Source: Erythrobacter sp. SCSIO 43205 (GTDB lineage: Bacteria; Pseudomonadota; Alphaproteobacteria; Sphingomonadales; Sphingomonadaceae). From it: a DNA stretch of 64,000 nt. The stretch is taken from positions 620,001 through 684,000 of the forward strand of contig NZ_CP063202.1 in assembly GCF_019904235.1 (NCBI RefSeq), given 5' to 3'. Shown one piece after another: positions 25,676 to 34,354 of this stretch (positions are counted from its first letter, which is position 1; each line of letters starts with the position of its first letter). The notes beneath the pieces were generated by a model. The model worked only from the letters and a program-made list of their open reading frames with translations, did not search any database and was not told where the DNA came from. A program made the translations under genes and the position numbers.

Positions 25676-26322
25676 ATGCGTTTACCCCTGGTCTTTCGCC
25701 TGCGCTCCAACGTTTGGGCGAAGTGTCAGTGCGTTTGTCGGTTGAACTTGGCCGCACCAATATGGCCTTGCGCGATGTGCTTGCGCTTGCTGAGGGAAGC
25801 GTTGTTTCGCTTGATCGGCTGACCGATGAATTGCTGGAAATCACAGCCAATGGGCAAGTGATCGCGTACGGAGAGGTGATTGCGCAAGATGGGAAGTTTG
25901 CGCTTCGCATTGTGAGCCTTGCAAATGGCGATGCGCCAGCACCCTCACCCCCACCGCCTCGGCCTCAGCCAAGCGCGCCGCCGCGGCCTGATGCGCCAGT
26001 TTCCGGCGCGGCAATGCCCGGTGCGCCCGCAACTCCAGAGGCGCAGGCACAGCCAACGCCAGAGCCAGCACCAGAGCCGGCGGTGGGTGAACAGGCAGCA
26101 GAAGCACCACCGCAAGAGGCCGCTGAGGCTTCGGCTGATGCGGCGGACATTGATGAGCTTGCAGCAGCACTCGATGAAACACTGGGCGATGCGGCGCCTG
26201 ACACCGATGCCCCTGTTGAGGAAGCGGCTAGCGACCCTCTCGCTGATGCGCTGGCCGATCTGCCCGAGCCGCCCGCTGAGGCGCAAGGCGAAGACACACC
26301 ACCAAATGAGGCAGGCGAATGA
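25672..26322 (+). CDS. fliN: Flagellar motor switch protein FliN with N-terminal SpoA domain and long acidic tail
   Basis: C-ring protein, 216 residues, about twice typical FliN. The SpoA domain is at residues 12-82 (LQRLGEVSVRLSVELGRTNM; VSLDRLTDELLEITANGQVI; YGEVIAQDGKFALRI), which is the FliN signature. In most FliN proteins this domain is C-terminal; here it opens the protein. It is followed by about 130 residues rich in Pro, Ala, Glu and Asp (about 86-216) with no visible fold. It overlaps fliM by 4 nt and fliO by 4 nt. The tail may be a docking site for export cargo or a signalling protein, which is inference. Confidence 0.88.
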   Translation: MNAFTPGLSPALQRLGEVSVRLSVELGRTNMALRDVLALAEGSVVSLDRLTDELLEITANGQVIAYGEVIAQDGKFALRIVSLANGDAPAPSPPPPRPQPSAPPRPDAPVSGAAMPGAPATPEAQAQPTPEPAPEPAVGEQAAEAPPQEAAEASADAADIDELAAALDETLGDAAPDTDAPVEEAASDPLADALADLPEPPAEAQGEDTPPNEAGE

Positions 26323-26621
26323 TGGTCGAATATCTCTTGCGCCTGGCGCTGCTTTTGCCGCTTTTGGGGCTGATGATCTGGGGCAGCTTGAAGCTCACCC
26401 GCTATCTCCAGACGCGGCTGGTCGGCCTGCAAGGCGGATCAGGCTCGCTTGAGCTGGTTGAAACCAATCTGCTTGCACCGGGCTTGAAACTGGCCGTCGT
26501 GCGGTTTCATGACCGCGAAATTCTGCTCGGCTGTTCGCGCAATGGCATCGTGCGGCTGGGCGAGGCGGAGACGCACCATCGCCCCAAGACCGCCATTCTT
26601 CCCTCACAACCAGAGCTTTAG
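26319..26621 (+). CDS. fliO: Flagellar biosynthetic protein FliO
   Basis: Small inner-membrane assembly factor for the FliP ring of the export gate (100 residues). One transmembrane helix near the N-terminus (LLRLALLLPLLGLMIWGSLK, about 6-25) is followed by a cytoplasmic beta-rich domain (SLELVETNLLAPGLKLAVVR; REILLGCSRNGIVRLGE), the usual FliO layout. It overlaps fliN and precedes fliP by 2 nt. Low family conservation makes position an important part of the call. Confidence 0.85.
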   Translation: MMVEYLLRLALLLPLLGLMIWGSLKLTRYLQTRLVGLQGGSGSLELVETNLLAPGLKLAVVRFHDREILLGCSRNGIVRLGEAETHHRPKTAILPSQPEL

Positions 26622-26623
26622 TC

Positions 26624-27424
26624 ATGGCCTTGCCCGCACATTTCACGAAGGTTTTGGGCCTTGTCTTGTTAACCATGTTTTTAGCCCTGTTCGCAGGGGC
26701 CGAGCCTGCGTTCGCTGCACCTGTGGCAGATGATGCCGCTGGCATTGGCTCTGCGATTGAGCGCGCTTTGGGCGCAGATGGCGCGGGCGAGGACACGCCT
26801 TTAAGCTTCTCGATCCAGCTTTTGCTGATCATGACGCTTTTGTCGCTGTTGCCGTCAATCGTGTTGATGATGACCAGTTTCCTGCGCATCCTGATCGTGC
26901 TTTCAATCCTGCGTCAGGCATTGGGCCTTCAAGGATCGCCTCCGACACAGGTTCTCGTCGGCCTCTCGCTTTTCCTCTCCCTGTTCGTCATGGCCCCCAC
27001 GCTCGATATGGTAAACACCGTGGCGATTGAGCCCTATGCAAGCGGCGCATTGGAAGCGGATGCCGCGATTTCAGCGGCAGGCGATGCGTTCCACCAATTC
27101 ATGCTGCGCCAGACGCGCGAGGCGAACCTGATCATGTTTGCCGATATCGCCGGGGTTGGCGCATTCGAGGATGGGAACGACATCCCCTTTTCCATCCTCA
27201 TGCCTGCCTTTGTTACAAGCGAGCTTGAGACAGCATTCCAGATCGGCTTCATGATTTTTCTGCCGTTTCTCGTGATCGACCTTGTGGTGGCAAGCGTGCT
27301 CATGAGCCTTGGCATGATGATGCTCTCGCCCACGATCATTTCGCTTCCCTTCAAATTGCTTCTGTTCGTCCTTGTCGATGGCTGGTCGCTTCTGATGGGC
27401 AGCCTTGCGATGAGTTTTGGGTAG
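26624..27424 (+). CDS. fliP: Flagellar export gate protein FliP
   Basis: Core export-gate membrane protein (266 residues). A cleavable signal peptide is visible (VLLTMFLALFAGAEPAFA, cleavage near residue 29), as in other FliP proteins. Conserved segments are SFSIQLLLIMTLLSLLPSIV, TSFLRILIVLSILRQALGLQ, SPPTQVLVGLSLFLSLFVMA, and PFLVIDLVVASVLMSLGMMM with LSPTIISLPFKLLLFVLVDG. It forms a helical FliP5-FliQ4-FliR1 complex with the next two gene products. fliQ starts 6 nt downstream. Confidence 0.97.
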   Translation: MALPAHFTKVLGLVLLTMFLALFAGAEPAFAAPVADDAAGIGSAIERALGADGAGEDTPLSFSIQLLLIMTLLSLLPSIVLMMTSFLRILIVLSILRQALGLQGSPPTQVLVGLSLFLSLFVMAPTLDMVNTVAIEPYASGALEADAAISAAGDAFHQFMLRQTREANLIMFADIAGVGAFEDGNDIPFSILMPAFVTSELETAFQIGFMIFLPFLVIDLVVASVLMSLGMMMLSPTIISLPFKLLLFVLVDGWSLLMGSLAMSFG

Positions 27425-27430
27425 GCGGCG

Positions 27431-27703
27431 ATGCAGGAAGACGCTCAACTCCTGGCCCTTGCGGACCGCACCTTGTGGGTGACCGCCTTGATTGTAGGGC
27501 CGGTCCTGCTGTGCGCGCTTGCGACAGGGCTTATCGTCGGGATCATTCAGGCGGCGACATCTGTGAACGAACAAACGCTCACCTTCGTGCCAAAGCTCGC
27601 GATTACGGCGGTTGTTTTCGTGATCCTTGGCGGCACGATGATGGCGCTGCTAGGCGACTTTATGCGGGAGATTTTCGCGCAGGTCGCGATGATGTCCGGA
27701 TAG
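27431..27703 (+). CDS. fliQ: Flagellar export gate protein FliQ
   Basis: 90-residue export-gate protein with two transmembrane helices: ALIVGPVLLCALATGLIVGI (about 18-37) and LAITAVVFVILGGTMMALLG (about 55-74). The motif QAATSVNEQTLTFVPKL between them is diagnostic of FliQ/SctS. Length matches the family. It is encoded between fliP and fliR, and a GGAAGG site follows for fliR. Confidence 0.96.
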   Translation: MQEDAQLLALADRTLWVTALIVGPVLLCALATGLIVGIIQAATSVNEQTLTFVPKLAITAVVFVILGGTMMALLGDFMREIFAQVAMMSG

Positions 27704-27719
27704 CGGGAAGGCATAGGCG

Positions 27720-28532
27720 ATGACCTTCCTCGATTTTGGCTTTGACACCATGCTTGAACAGCTTTGGCAGCTTTTGTTTCTCTCCATCCGCTGCGGCGCA
27801 GCTTTGGTCGCTGCGCCCATGGTCGGCGGCATGGTTCTGCCTGCCACGGCGCGGGTGATGGCCGCGTTCGTGATGGCGGTGTTTGTCGGCGTGTGGATAC
27901 CCATCCCCGTTCTTCCCGATATGATGAGCTTTGCCGCGGTCCTCGCCGTGCTTCAGGAAGTCGTGGTCGGTGTTGCGCTGGGCTTTGTCCTGCAAATCGC
28001 CTTTGCCGTGCCGTTGATTGCTGCCGAGCAGATTTCGGGCACGATGGGCCTTGCTATCGCGACCTCGATTGACCCGGCAAGCGGCACACAATCGGGCGCT
28101 TTGGGAAGCTTTTTCGGGCTCATTTTGACGCTGCTATTCTACACCATCGGCGGGCATCTTTTGTGGTTTGAGCTTTTGATCGAAAGCTACCGATTGCTGC
28201 CCGCGGGCTCGGCCTCATTCGGGGGTGAGCAGGCGCGCGATGTGGTTCTTTTTGCCGGCTATTGTATCGCCACAGCGGCTGCGATTGCGCTGCCGGTTGT
28301 GCTGGTGCTTTTGTGCGTACAGCTGATCACCGGCACAATCTCGCGTTCAGCCCCGGCGCTCAATCTGTTCGCGCTTGGCCTTCCCGCTGGCACGCTCGCC
28401 GGGATAGCCGCGATGATCGTTGCTATGCCGATCCTCGTCGAGCAGCTCTCCATGGTTATCGAAGCTGCGATTGAGCAAACCGCAGCCCTTTTTGCGCCCG
28501 GCTTCTACGATCAGCTAGGGTGGGCGCGCTAA
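27720..28532 (+). CDS. fliR: Flagellar export gate protein FliR
   Basis: Polytopic export-gate protein, 270 residues, about six hydrophobic segments. The family motifs are GAALVAAPMVGGMVLPATAR (about 28-47), LQEVVVGVALGFVLQIAFAV and EQISGTMGLAIATSIDPASG (about 102-121). The region LFALGLPAGTLAGIAAMIVA near the C-terminus is also typical. Its stop overlaps the flhB start by one base (TAATG). Confidence 0.95.
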   Translation: MTFLDFGFDTMLEQLWQLLFLSIRCGAALVAAPMVGGMVLPATARVMAAFVMAVFVGVWIPIPVLPDMMSFAAVLAVLQEVVVGVALGFVLQIAFAVPLIAAEQISGTMGLAIATSIDPASGTQSGALGSFFGLILTLLFYTIGGHLLWFELLIESYRLLPAGSASFGGEQARDVVLFAGYCIATAAAIALPVVLVLLCVQLITGTISRSAPALNLFALGLPAGTLAGIAAMIVAMPILVEQLSMVIEAAIEQTAALFAPGFYDQLGWAR

Positions 28533-29668
28533 TGGCTGATGAGACGTCAGGCGAAAAGCGGTTTGATCCAACTCCGAAGCGCAAACGCGATGCGGCGCTA
28601 AAAGGCGATGTCCTTCGCTCCAAGGAAGTTGCGACCGCCGTTGCCACTGCGACCGGCATTTTCATGCTTGTCGCTATCGGCCCTTGGCTCTTGGATGGGG
28701 TGAAAGGCGTTGCACTTGCCAGTTTCCAGTTCGAGCTTGATCGCACCCATGATTTTGACCCCTCCATCCTTGCATGGCGTGCGGGCGCTGCGGTCTTGCC
28801 GCCGATCCTTGTGATCGGTGTCAGTGTGATGATCATCACTGTTGCCACCCAATTGCTGCTTGGCGAAGGGCGCTTTGTCCCGCAAAATCTCAAGCCCAAG
28901 GGCACGCGCATCAATCCCTTGAATGGCCTTAAACGGATGTTTGGCCCGCAAGGATTGATCGAGCTGGGCAAGTCGATCCTCAAGCTGATCCTGATGGGAA
29001 GTTTCGCCGCTTATTGGGTGGCAACGCATTTGGAGACGCTCCTTGGATTGGGGCGCGGATCGTATGAGGCGCAGGTCGCCTTTGCGCTTGATGCGATTGG
29101 CTCGCTGGTGTTGCTGCTTTTGGCGGGCCTGCTGATTATCGCGGCAATCGACTATCCCATCCAGGCGTTTCAGCGAAACAAGCGCCTCAAGATGAGCTTT
29201 CAGGAATTGAAGGACGAGAACAAACAATCCGAAGGCTCGCCCGAAGTGAAAGCCCAGCGCCGTCAGCGCCAGCGTGATCTGGCGCGAGGAAGCGTGGGCA
29301 AGGCGATGAAAGATGCGCAATTTGTGGTGGTGAACCCGATGCACTTTGCGGTCGCGTTGACCTATGACCCTGATCTCGCACCTGCACCTGTTGTGCTGGC
29401 GAAGGGAAGGGGCGAAACCGCACTTGCGATGCGCGAAATGGCGGCAGAGATGGGCTTGCCCGTGTTGCGTTACCCTGAACTTGCAAGGGCGATTTACTTC
29501 ACCACCAGAGCCAATCAGATGGTGCGCGAGGAACTGTACATCGCGATTGCAGCGCTGGTCGCCTTTGTGCTCAGCCTCAAGCGCGGCGACCGGGTGCCAA
29601 TGCCTCAGGTTGACGTGCCCAAAGACCTTCGCTTCGATGCGGATGGAAACCGCAAATCTACGCCTTAA
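28532..29668 (+). CDS. flhB: Flagellar export switch protein FlhB with NPMH cleavage motif
   Basis: Substrate-specificity switch of the export gate (378 residues). I chose ATG 28532; an in-frame GTG 12 nt upstream lies inside fliR. The N-terminus MADETSGEKRFDPTPKRKRD is canonical, followed by four transmembrane segments. The cytoplasmic linker PEVKAQRRQRQRDLARG is present. The autocleavage site reads N268-P269-M270-H271 (VVNPMHFAVALTYD) instead of the near-universal NPTH. The flanking residues and the downstream AKGRGETALAMREMAAEMGL to P-V-LRYPELARAIYF are intact, so the gene is not decayed. How cleavage works with Met at position 3 is open. Confidence 0.94.
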   Translation: MADETSGEKRFDPTPKRKRDAALKGDVLRSKEVATAVATATGIFMLVAIGPWLLDGVKGVALASFQFELDRTHDFDPSILAWRAGAAVLPPILVIGVSVMIITVATQLLLGEGRFVPQNLKPKGTRINPLNGLKRMFGPQGLIELGKSILKLILMGSFAAYWVATHLETLLGLGRGSYEAQVAFALDAIGSLVLLLLAGLLIIAAIDYPIQAFQRNKRLKMSFQELKDENKQSEGSPEVKAQRRQRQRDLARGSVGKAMKDAQFVVVNPMHFAVALTYDPDLAPAPVVLAKGRGETALAMREMAAEMGLPVLRYPELARAIYFTTRANQMVREELYIAIAALVAFVLSLKRGDRVPMPQVDVPKDLRFDADGNRKSTP

Positions 29669-29698
29669 GCATTTGCGAGCACGCCCGTCCTTGGAGGC

Positions 29699-31126
29699 AT
29701 GGAAAATCAAGGCTCCTCCATCATTCAGGCACTGGGCGCAGGCTCAGGCATCAATTTCACTCAGCTCGCAAGCGATTTGTCGCAGGCGACCTTTGACCCT
29801 CAGCGGGCCAATATCAATTCGCGCAACGAAACGCTGACCGCGCGGATTTCAGCAGCTTCTGTGCTTCGTTCCACCTTGAATGATCTGGCAAGCGCGCTTG
29901 GCGACCGGGTGCGCAATGGCGATCTTTCGCCGTCGCCAAGCCTGACGAACCCATCGATTGCCGATATAACCACAACCAGCGGGGTTGCCCCGCAAGGCAC
30001 ATACAGCCTTGAAGTCTCACAGCTTGCAAGCGGCCAGACCCTTGCCTCTCAAAGCTTTGCCAGCGGCAGCGATCTTGTGGGTGCAGGCACGCTCAATATC
30101 CGCTTCGGCACGGTGAGCGGCTCGAGCTTTGCCGAAGATACAGAGCAAACCGCTTTAGCGATTGATGTGACCGATACCGACACGCTCGCCTCGCTTGCAT
30201 CCAAGATTACAGGGCAAAGCGATGGCAAATTGTTTGCCTATGTTGCTGAGGGGTCAAATGGCGCGCAGCTCGTCATCAAAGGCGATGACGGGGCAACCAA
30301 TGGCTTTGTGCTTGAACCCACAGGCGGTTCGGGTGCGGGCGGGCCGGGTGATCTTGGCTATCTCACCTGGGATCCGGCCAGCGATGCGGGCGAACTGCGC
30401 CAGTCAGCGCAAGATGCGATTTTTGAGCTTGATACGGTTGAGATCACCAGCTCCTCGAACACGGTAACAGGTCTTCCTGAGGGGCTTACGCTTGAGCTTC
30501 GCGAAACCAATGTGGGCGAGCCTGCAACCTTAACTTTTGAAACGAATACCGGCGCGATCAGCGCGGTGATGGGCGATCTTGTGGCAGCGCTCAATGATGT
30601 GGTGGGCCTTCTTGCCGAAGCGTCCTCCGGGGTTGGCGCGGCGCTCACCAACGATCAGGGCGCGCGTGAACTTCGCCGTGATTTGTCTGGTCTTGCCAGT
30701 CGCACCGTCATGCCTTCGGCGAGCGGCGATGAACCCGCAACGCTTGGGGATCTGGGCCTCAAGATCACGCGTGAGGGCAGGTTTGAATTTGACAGCGCGC
30801 GCCTTGACGCAACGCTTACCCGTTCGCCCGAAGGCGCAGCAGCCATGTTTACCGCCGGGGCCTTTGGCGTATTTGCGACGATTGATAAGCTGGCCCGCGA
30901 CAATACGCTCAGCACCGACTCCGGCTCGCTTGGCGGTTCGGTCGCCCGCTATCAGGCGCAGATCGAGCGCAATGACGAACGCCTTGCCGATATTGCCGAA
31001 GATCAAGAGCGGCTTCGCAATCGTTTGACGCGCAGCTTCGTCTCAGCTCAATCGAGGGTCGCCAGCTCGCAATCGACTTTGAGCTTCCTGCAACAGCAGA
31101 TCGATGCCTTTAGCCAGTCGAACTAA
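29699..31126 (+). CDS. fliD: Flagellar filament cap protein FliD (HAP2)
   Basis: Cap at the filament tip that folds incoming flagellin (475 residues). The N-terminal coiled-coil/domain start IQALGAGSGINFTQLASDLS (about 9-28) and the FliD_N segment GTYSLEVSQLASGQTLASQS are clear. FliD_C is seen in ELRRDLSGLASRTVM, DLGLKITREGRFEFD, and the final coiled coil ERNDERLADIAEDQERLRNR, ending FLQQQIDAFSQSN. The only purine-rich ribosome-binding sequence, GGAGG at 29693-29697, is just 1 nt from the ATG, which is unusually tight. fliS follows 16 nt later. Confidence 0.93.
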   Translation: MENQGSSIIQALGAGSGINFTQLASDLSQATFDPQRANINSRNETLTARISAASVLRSTLNDLASALGDRVRNGDLSPSPSLTNPSIADITTTSGVAPQGTYSLEVSQLASGQTLASQSFASGSDLVGAGTLNIRFGTVSGSSFAEDTEQTALAIDVTDTDTLASLASKITGQSDGKLFAYVAEGSNGAQLVIKGDDGATNGFVLEPTGGSGAGGPGDLGYLTWDPASDAGELRQSAQDAIFELDTVEITSSSNTVTGLPEGLTLELRETNVGEPATLTFETNTGAISAVMGDLVAALNDVVGLLAEASSGVGAALTNDQGARELRRDLSGLASRTVMPSASGDEPATLGDLGLKITREGRFEFDSARLDATLTRSPEGAAAMFTAGAFGVFATIDKLARDNTLSTDSGSLGGSVARYQAQIERNDERLADIAEDQERLRNRLTRSFVSAQSRVASSQSTLSFLQQQIDAFSQSN

Positions 31127-31142
31127 TGAGGACGGTTGAGAC

Positions 31143-31520
31143 ATGAAGCCATTGGGACAGGATGCCGCAAGCGCCTATCGCCGGGTTGAACTCGACGCGC
31201 GGATTGAGGCAACGGCGAATGAAGATCTGACCCGGATTTGCCTTGAAGAGGCGATTGGGTCGCTGGGCGTTGCGGTCAAATCAATCGAGGCACGTCCCGG
31301 CACCATTCCGCATGATGCGGTGGGGCGGGCGCATTCGATTGTTCTGTGGCTTGCGCGCGGGGTTTCCCCTGACAATCCTCTAAGCGGCGCCTTGACGCAG
31401 TTTTATGGCGGGATCGCTGCGACCCTATCGCGCAATCTGGTCAAGGCCTCGCTGCTTGAATTGGTGCGCGCGCGCAATGATTTGAACGATGTGTTAAAGG
31501 CTGCGCGCGAGGCCGCTTAA
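31143..31520 (+). CDS. fliS: Flagellin export chaperone FliS
   Basis: 125-residue helical protein. The opening QDAASAYRRVELDARIEATA corresponds to the family's N-terminal AYxxxxVE segment, and a four-helix bundle is predicted, with LEEAIGSLGVAVKSIEAR as helix 2 and LSRNLVKASLLELVRARNDL near the end. It is divergent from enteric FliS, and the call leans on its place directly after fliD. The product would bind the flagellin C-terminus and keep it from polymerising in the cytoplasm. It is the last gene of the fli operon, ending 4 nt from the convergent hydrolase gene. Confidence 0.82.
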   Translation: MKPLGQDAASAYRRVELDARIEATANEDLTRICLEEAIGSLGVAVKSIEARPGTIPHDAVGRAHSIVLWLARGVSPDNPLSGALTQFYGGIAATLSRNLVKASLLELVRARNDLNDVLKAAREAA

Positions 31521-31524
31521 GGCT

Positions 31525-32391
31525 TTATCCTTCCATCGCCTCTGCGATAATCCGCGCCGCATCGTGCGGGTCTTCAAATGGATGGAAATGCGTGCGATCA
31601 AGGCGGTGCATATCAATCCCGTGTGGCATATGGGCTGCAAGGGCCGGCCAGGTGGGAGAGCCTTTGAAATCGCCTTTCTCGCCTTTCATCGCGCGCACGA
31701 TAGTAGCAGGGACCGACACACGGGCCGCGTCCGCAATCGACGGCGCGCCGGCAAGGCTCGACATATACATACTCGCCTCCATTTCAGGCGAGCAAGCAAG
31801 CTCGTAACCGCCTTGCGCACAAGGCGTGAGGCCATATCGGCAGTAATTTTCGAACACGTCGCGGCGAAACAGGCTGTAAGGCTCACGGGTGGCGAAGCGC
31901 TCGATCATTTCCTGTGGCGAGGCAAAATCGCGCTTGCGCCGCGCAGTGGGGTGCATTTCGCCTTCGGGCACCATTGGCACGCCGGCTTCATAGAATTCAG
32001 GGGCTAGAATAACCGGATCGAACAGCACCAGTTGCGAGAAAGCATCGGGTCGCGCCGCGCTCACTCGCAGCATCGCATGGCCGCCCATCGAATGGCCCAC
32101 GCCTGTTGCACTCTTGATCCCAAGCGCATCTACCAGGTCGCAAAGCTCATCGACCACGCATTGCCAGTCGTCAATCGGCTCACCCGTTGACTGGCCGTGG
32201 CCATGCAGATCAACCGCGATTACGCGGTGCTCTGGAAAACTCTCGGCAATCGGATCGTAGCAACGCCCATGAAAGCCTGTTGCATGGGCGATCAGCACAG
32301 TGTTTGACGAGGAAGGCGCTACCCATTCGTGATAAGCAAGGGTGATGTCGCCCGCCTTAATGTGGCGGGTCTTGGGCTGCGTGCGGGTCAT
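31525..32391 (-). CDS. Alpha/beta hydrolase
   Basis: 288-residue alpha/beta-hydrolase fold enzyme. The oxyanion strand is VLIAHATGFHGRCYD (about 31-45), the nucleophile elbow is GVGHSMGGHAML (GHSMG serine) and the acid is in the later strand around ATIVRAMKGE. The catalytic histidine is probably in LDRTHFHPFEDP near the C-terminus. I chose ATG 32391 because a 31-residue extension would overlap nhaA. The start is 4 nt after the nhaA stop, so the two are probably one transcript. The substrate cannot be predicted; the closest general type is the peroxidase/esterase-like group with HxTGFH. Confidence 0.85.
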   Translation of the reverse strand: MTRTQPKTRHIKAGDITLAYHEWVAPSSSNTVLIAHATGFHGRCYDPIAESFPEHRVIAVDLHGHGQSTGEPIDDWQCVVDELCDLVDALGIKSATGVGHSMGGHAMLRVSAARPDAFSQLVLFDPVILAPEFYEAGVPMVPEGEMHPTARRKRDFASPQEMIERFATREPYSLFRRDVFENYCRYGLTPCAQGGYELACSPEMEASMYMSSLAGAPSIADAARVSVPATIVRAMKGEKGDFKGSPTWPALAAHMPHGIDMHRLDRTHFHPFEDPHDAARIIAEAMEG

Positions 32392-32395
32392 ACAG

Positions 32396-33622
32396 TCAGG
32401 CGCTTTGCCCTGCCGCACCCTCCTCTGGCAAGCCCTGAGCGTCTTTCTCTGGCAAAGCAGAGCGCAAGAGCAGGAACCCTGCAACAGCGGCCACGACAGA
32501 TCCCGACAACACGCCCAGCTTCACCGCGTCAATCAGCGCAGGCCCCGTCTCAGGATCGGTGAAGGCGAGGTTGCCGATGAAAAGGCTCATGGTGAAACCG
32601 ATTGCTGCGAGCAAGGAAAGCCCGTGGACCTTGCGCCAACTCACGCCTTCGGGAAGCTTGGCGATGCCTGCCTTTACCGCGAGCCAGGCAAAGCCGACAA
32701 TGCCCAGCTGCTTGCCGATGAGCAGGCCCAGCGCGATGCCAAGTGGTAGCGGCTGTATCAGATCGGCAGGGGACAGGCCGACAAGGCTGACACCTGCATT
32801 GGCGAAACCGAAAATCGGGATGATGACGAAGGCGACCCATTTGTGCAGGCCATGCTCCATGTGTTCGAGCATATGCGACCCGTCGCGCGCAACCATAGGC
32901 ACCATCATCGCCGCCGTCACGCCTGCAAGCGTCGCATGGACGCCCGATTTGAGTACGAACACCCACATGATGACGGTCAAAATGACGTAAGGGATGCCTG
33001 ATGCAATCCGCAGTCGTCCAAGCGCAAACAACAGCCCTAACATCGCAGCGCCCCAAGCGAGCATATCGAGCTTGATCTCGCCGGTGTAGAAGAGCGCAAT
33101 CACCGTAATCGCGCCAATGTCGTCAATAACCGCAATGGCGAGCAAAAGCGCTTTCATTGCAACGGGTACTCTGGGCCCCAAAAGCGACAGGATACCCAGC
33201 GCAAAAGCGATGTCGGTCGCCGCGGGAATGGCCCAGCCATTGATGCTTTCAGGCGAGTTCCAGTTGAGGCCAACGAACACAAGCGCAGGCAGCGCCATGC
33301 CACCAATGGCTGCTGCCAGAGGGAGCGAGGCCTTGTCCCAGCTTGACAGCTGGCCACCCAAAATCTCGCGCTTCACTTCCAAACCGATGAGGAAGAAGAA
33401 AATCGCCATTAGCCCATCGTTGATCCACAAAAGCAGCGATTTGTTGATCGCAAACTCGCCGAAAGACACATTGAGCTTAGTGGACAGCGTCCCGAAATAC
33501 GCGTCGCCAAGCGGGCTGTTCGCGATCAGCAAAGCGAGAGCAGCAGCGGCGATGAGGACAATTCCCCCTGCGCTTTCCTGTTTGAGGAAGTCTTTAAGAG
33601 CTGCGCTCACCCGGTCGATCAT
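32396..33622 (-). CDS. nhaA: Na+/H+ antiporter NhaA
   Basis: Inner-membrane antiporter exchanging sodium for protons, 408 residues with about twelve membrane segments. Diagnostic motifs are NDGLMAIFFFLIGLEVKREI (about 67-86), GWAIPAATDIAFALGILSLL and the ion-binding aspartate pair in LLLAIAVIDDIGAITVIALF. The C-terminal transport helix with KVHGLSLLAAIGFTMSLFIG also fits. GGGGAAA lies about 9 nt before the ATG. It is divergent from the flavin reductase-like gene. Such an antiporter suits a salt-exposed organism, but is widespread. Confidence 0.97.
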   Translation of the reverse strand: MIDRVSAALKDFLKQESAGGIVLIAAAALALLIANSPLGDAYFGTLSTKLNVSFGEFAINKSLLLWINDGLMAIFFFLIGLEVKREILGGQLSSWDKASLPLAAAIGGMALPALVFVGLNWNSPESINGWAIPAATDIAFALGILSLLGPRVPVAMKALLLAIAVIDDIGAITVIALFYTGEIKLDMLAWGAAMLGLLFALGRLRIASGIPYVILTVIMWVFVLKSGVHATLAGVTAAMMVPMVARDGSHMLEHMEHGLHKWVAFVIIPIFGFANAGVSLVGLSPADLIQPLPLGIALGLLIGKQLGIVGFAWLAVKAGIAKLPEGVSWRKVHGLSLLAAIGFTMSLFIGNLAFTDPETGPALIDAVKLGVLSGSVVAAVAGFLLLRSALPEKDAQGLPEEGAAGQSA

Positions 33623-33839
33623 CGTGCCATTTCCCCAAACGCTGCTGGAAGGTGTGTGGAAGGTTCAATCCTTGAAATTCATCTGAGTTCCGGGGTGCTG
33701 TTTGCAATAGGCCGCCCGGCCTAGGCTCCATGCATTCGTAATGAAGCGAGAAGGCGGGAACGCTCGAGGGGCTTCTTGCATTGACAAGTGAGCGCGCTTT
33801 GTCGATTCCGCGCCTTCACCTTTTCTGGACACAGCTTTT

Positions 33840-34349
33840 TTGCCCGACACTCAACCTTCCTCTTCGCCGGACCCGGCCACCTTCCGCTCGCTTATGGGGC
33901 ATTTCCCCACGGGCGTTTGCGTTGTGGCATTGGATGCGCCTGATGGCAGTGTTGCTGCGATGACAATCAATTCGTTTGTGTCAGTGTCGCTGGAGCCGCT
34001 CCTTGTGTGCTGGAGCCTGCACAATTCATCGGGCCGCTTCGACCTATTTTCAAAGGCGCAGAGGTTTTCGATCAGCGTTCTGGCCCAAGGTCAGCATGAA
34101 AAGGCGATAACCTATGCTTCACGGGCTGATTACGCCGTGCGCGATGGCGACTTTGCGCGCAGCGCATCCGGGCTACCGGTCATTCAGGGCGCGATTGCCC
34201 ATTTCGAATGCAGCGCCCATGCGCAGCATCCGGCTGGCGATCATACGATGCTTGTAGGAGAGGTTACAGGGCTGAGCGAATTGCCTGCCGAAGACGATCA
34301 AGCGCTCGCCTTTTACAAAGGTATATTTTCAAGCGCGCCCAAAGCGTAA
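33840..34349 (+). CDS. Flavin reductase-like domain protein
   Basis: 169-residue FMN-binding split-barrel protein of the flavin reductase group (HpaC/FRP type), which supplies reduced flavin to two-component monooxygenases. Motifs: FRSLMGHFPTGVCVVALDAP (about 15-34), the FMN-binding AMTINSFVSVSLEPLLVCWS (about 40-59), and FSISVLAQGQHEKA. The C-terminal GDHTMLVGEV(TG)L strand contains the conserved GDH motif. The start is a TTG at 33840, chosen because it keeps the conserved N-terminal helix; the first internal ATG would remove it. No partner oxygenase is nearby. It converges with the thioesterase gene, 5 nt apart. Confidence 0.85.
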   Translation: MPDTQPSSSPDPATFRSLMGHFPTGVCVVALDAPDGSVAAMTINSFVSVSLEPLLVCWSLHNSSGRFDLFSKAQRFSISVLAQGQHEKAITYASRADYAVRDGDFARSASGLPVIQGAIAHFECSAHAQHPAGDHTMLVGEVTGLSELPAEDDQALAFYKGIFSSAPKA

Positions 34350-34354
34350 GCTCT

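Noticed and set aside
1..31520. Flagellar locus as a horizontally acquired island
   Set aside because: Composition and codon style look like the flanking housekeeping genes, and there are no integrase, direct repeats or tRNA at its borders.
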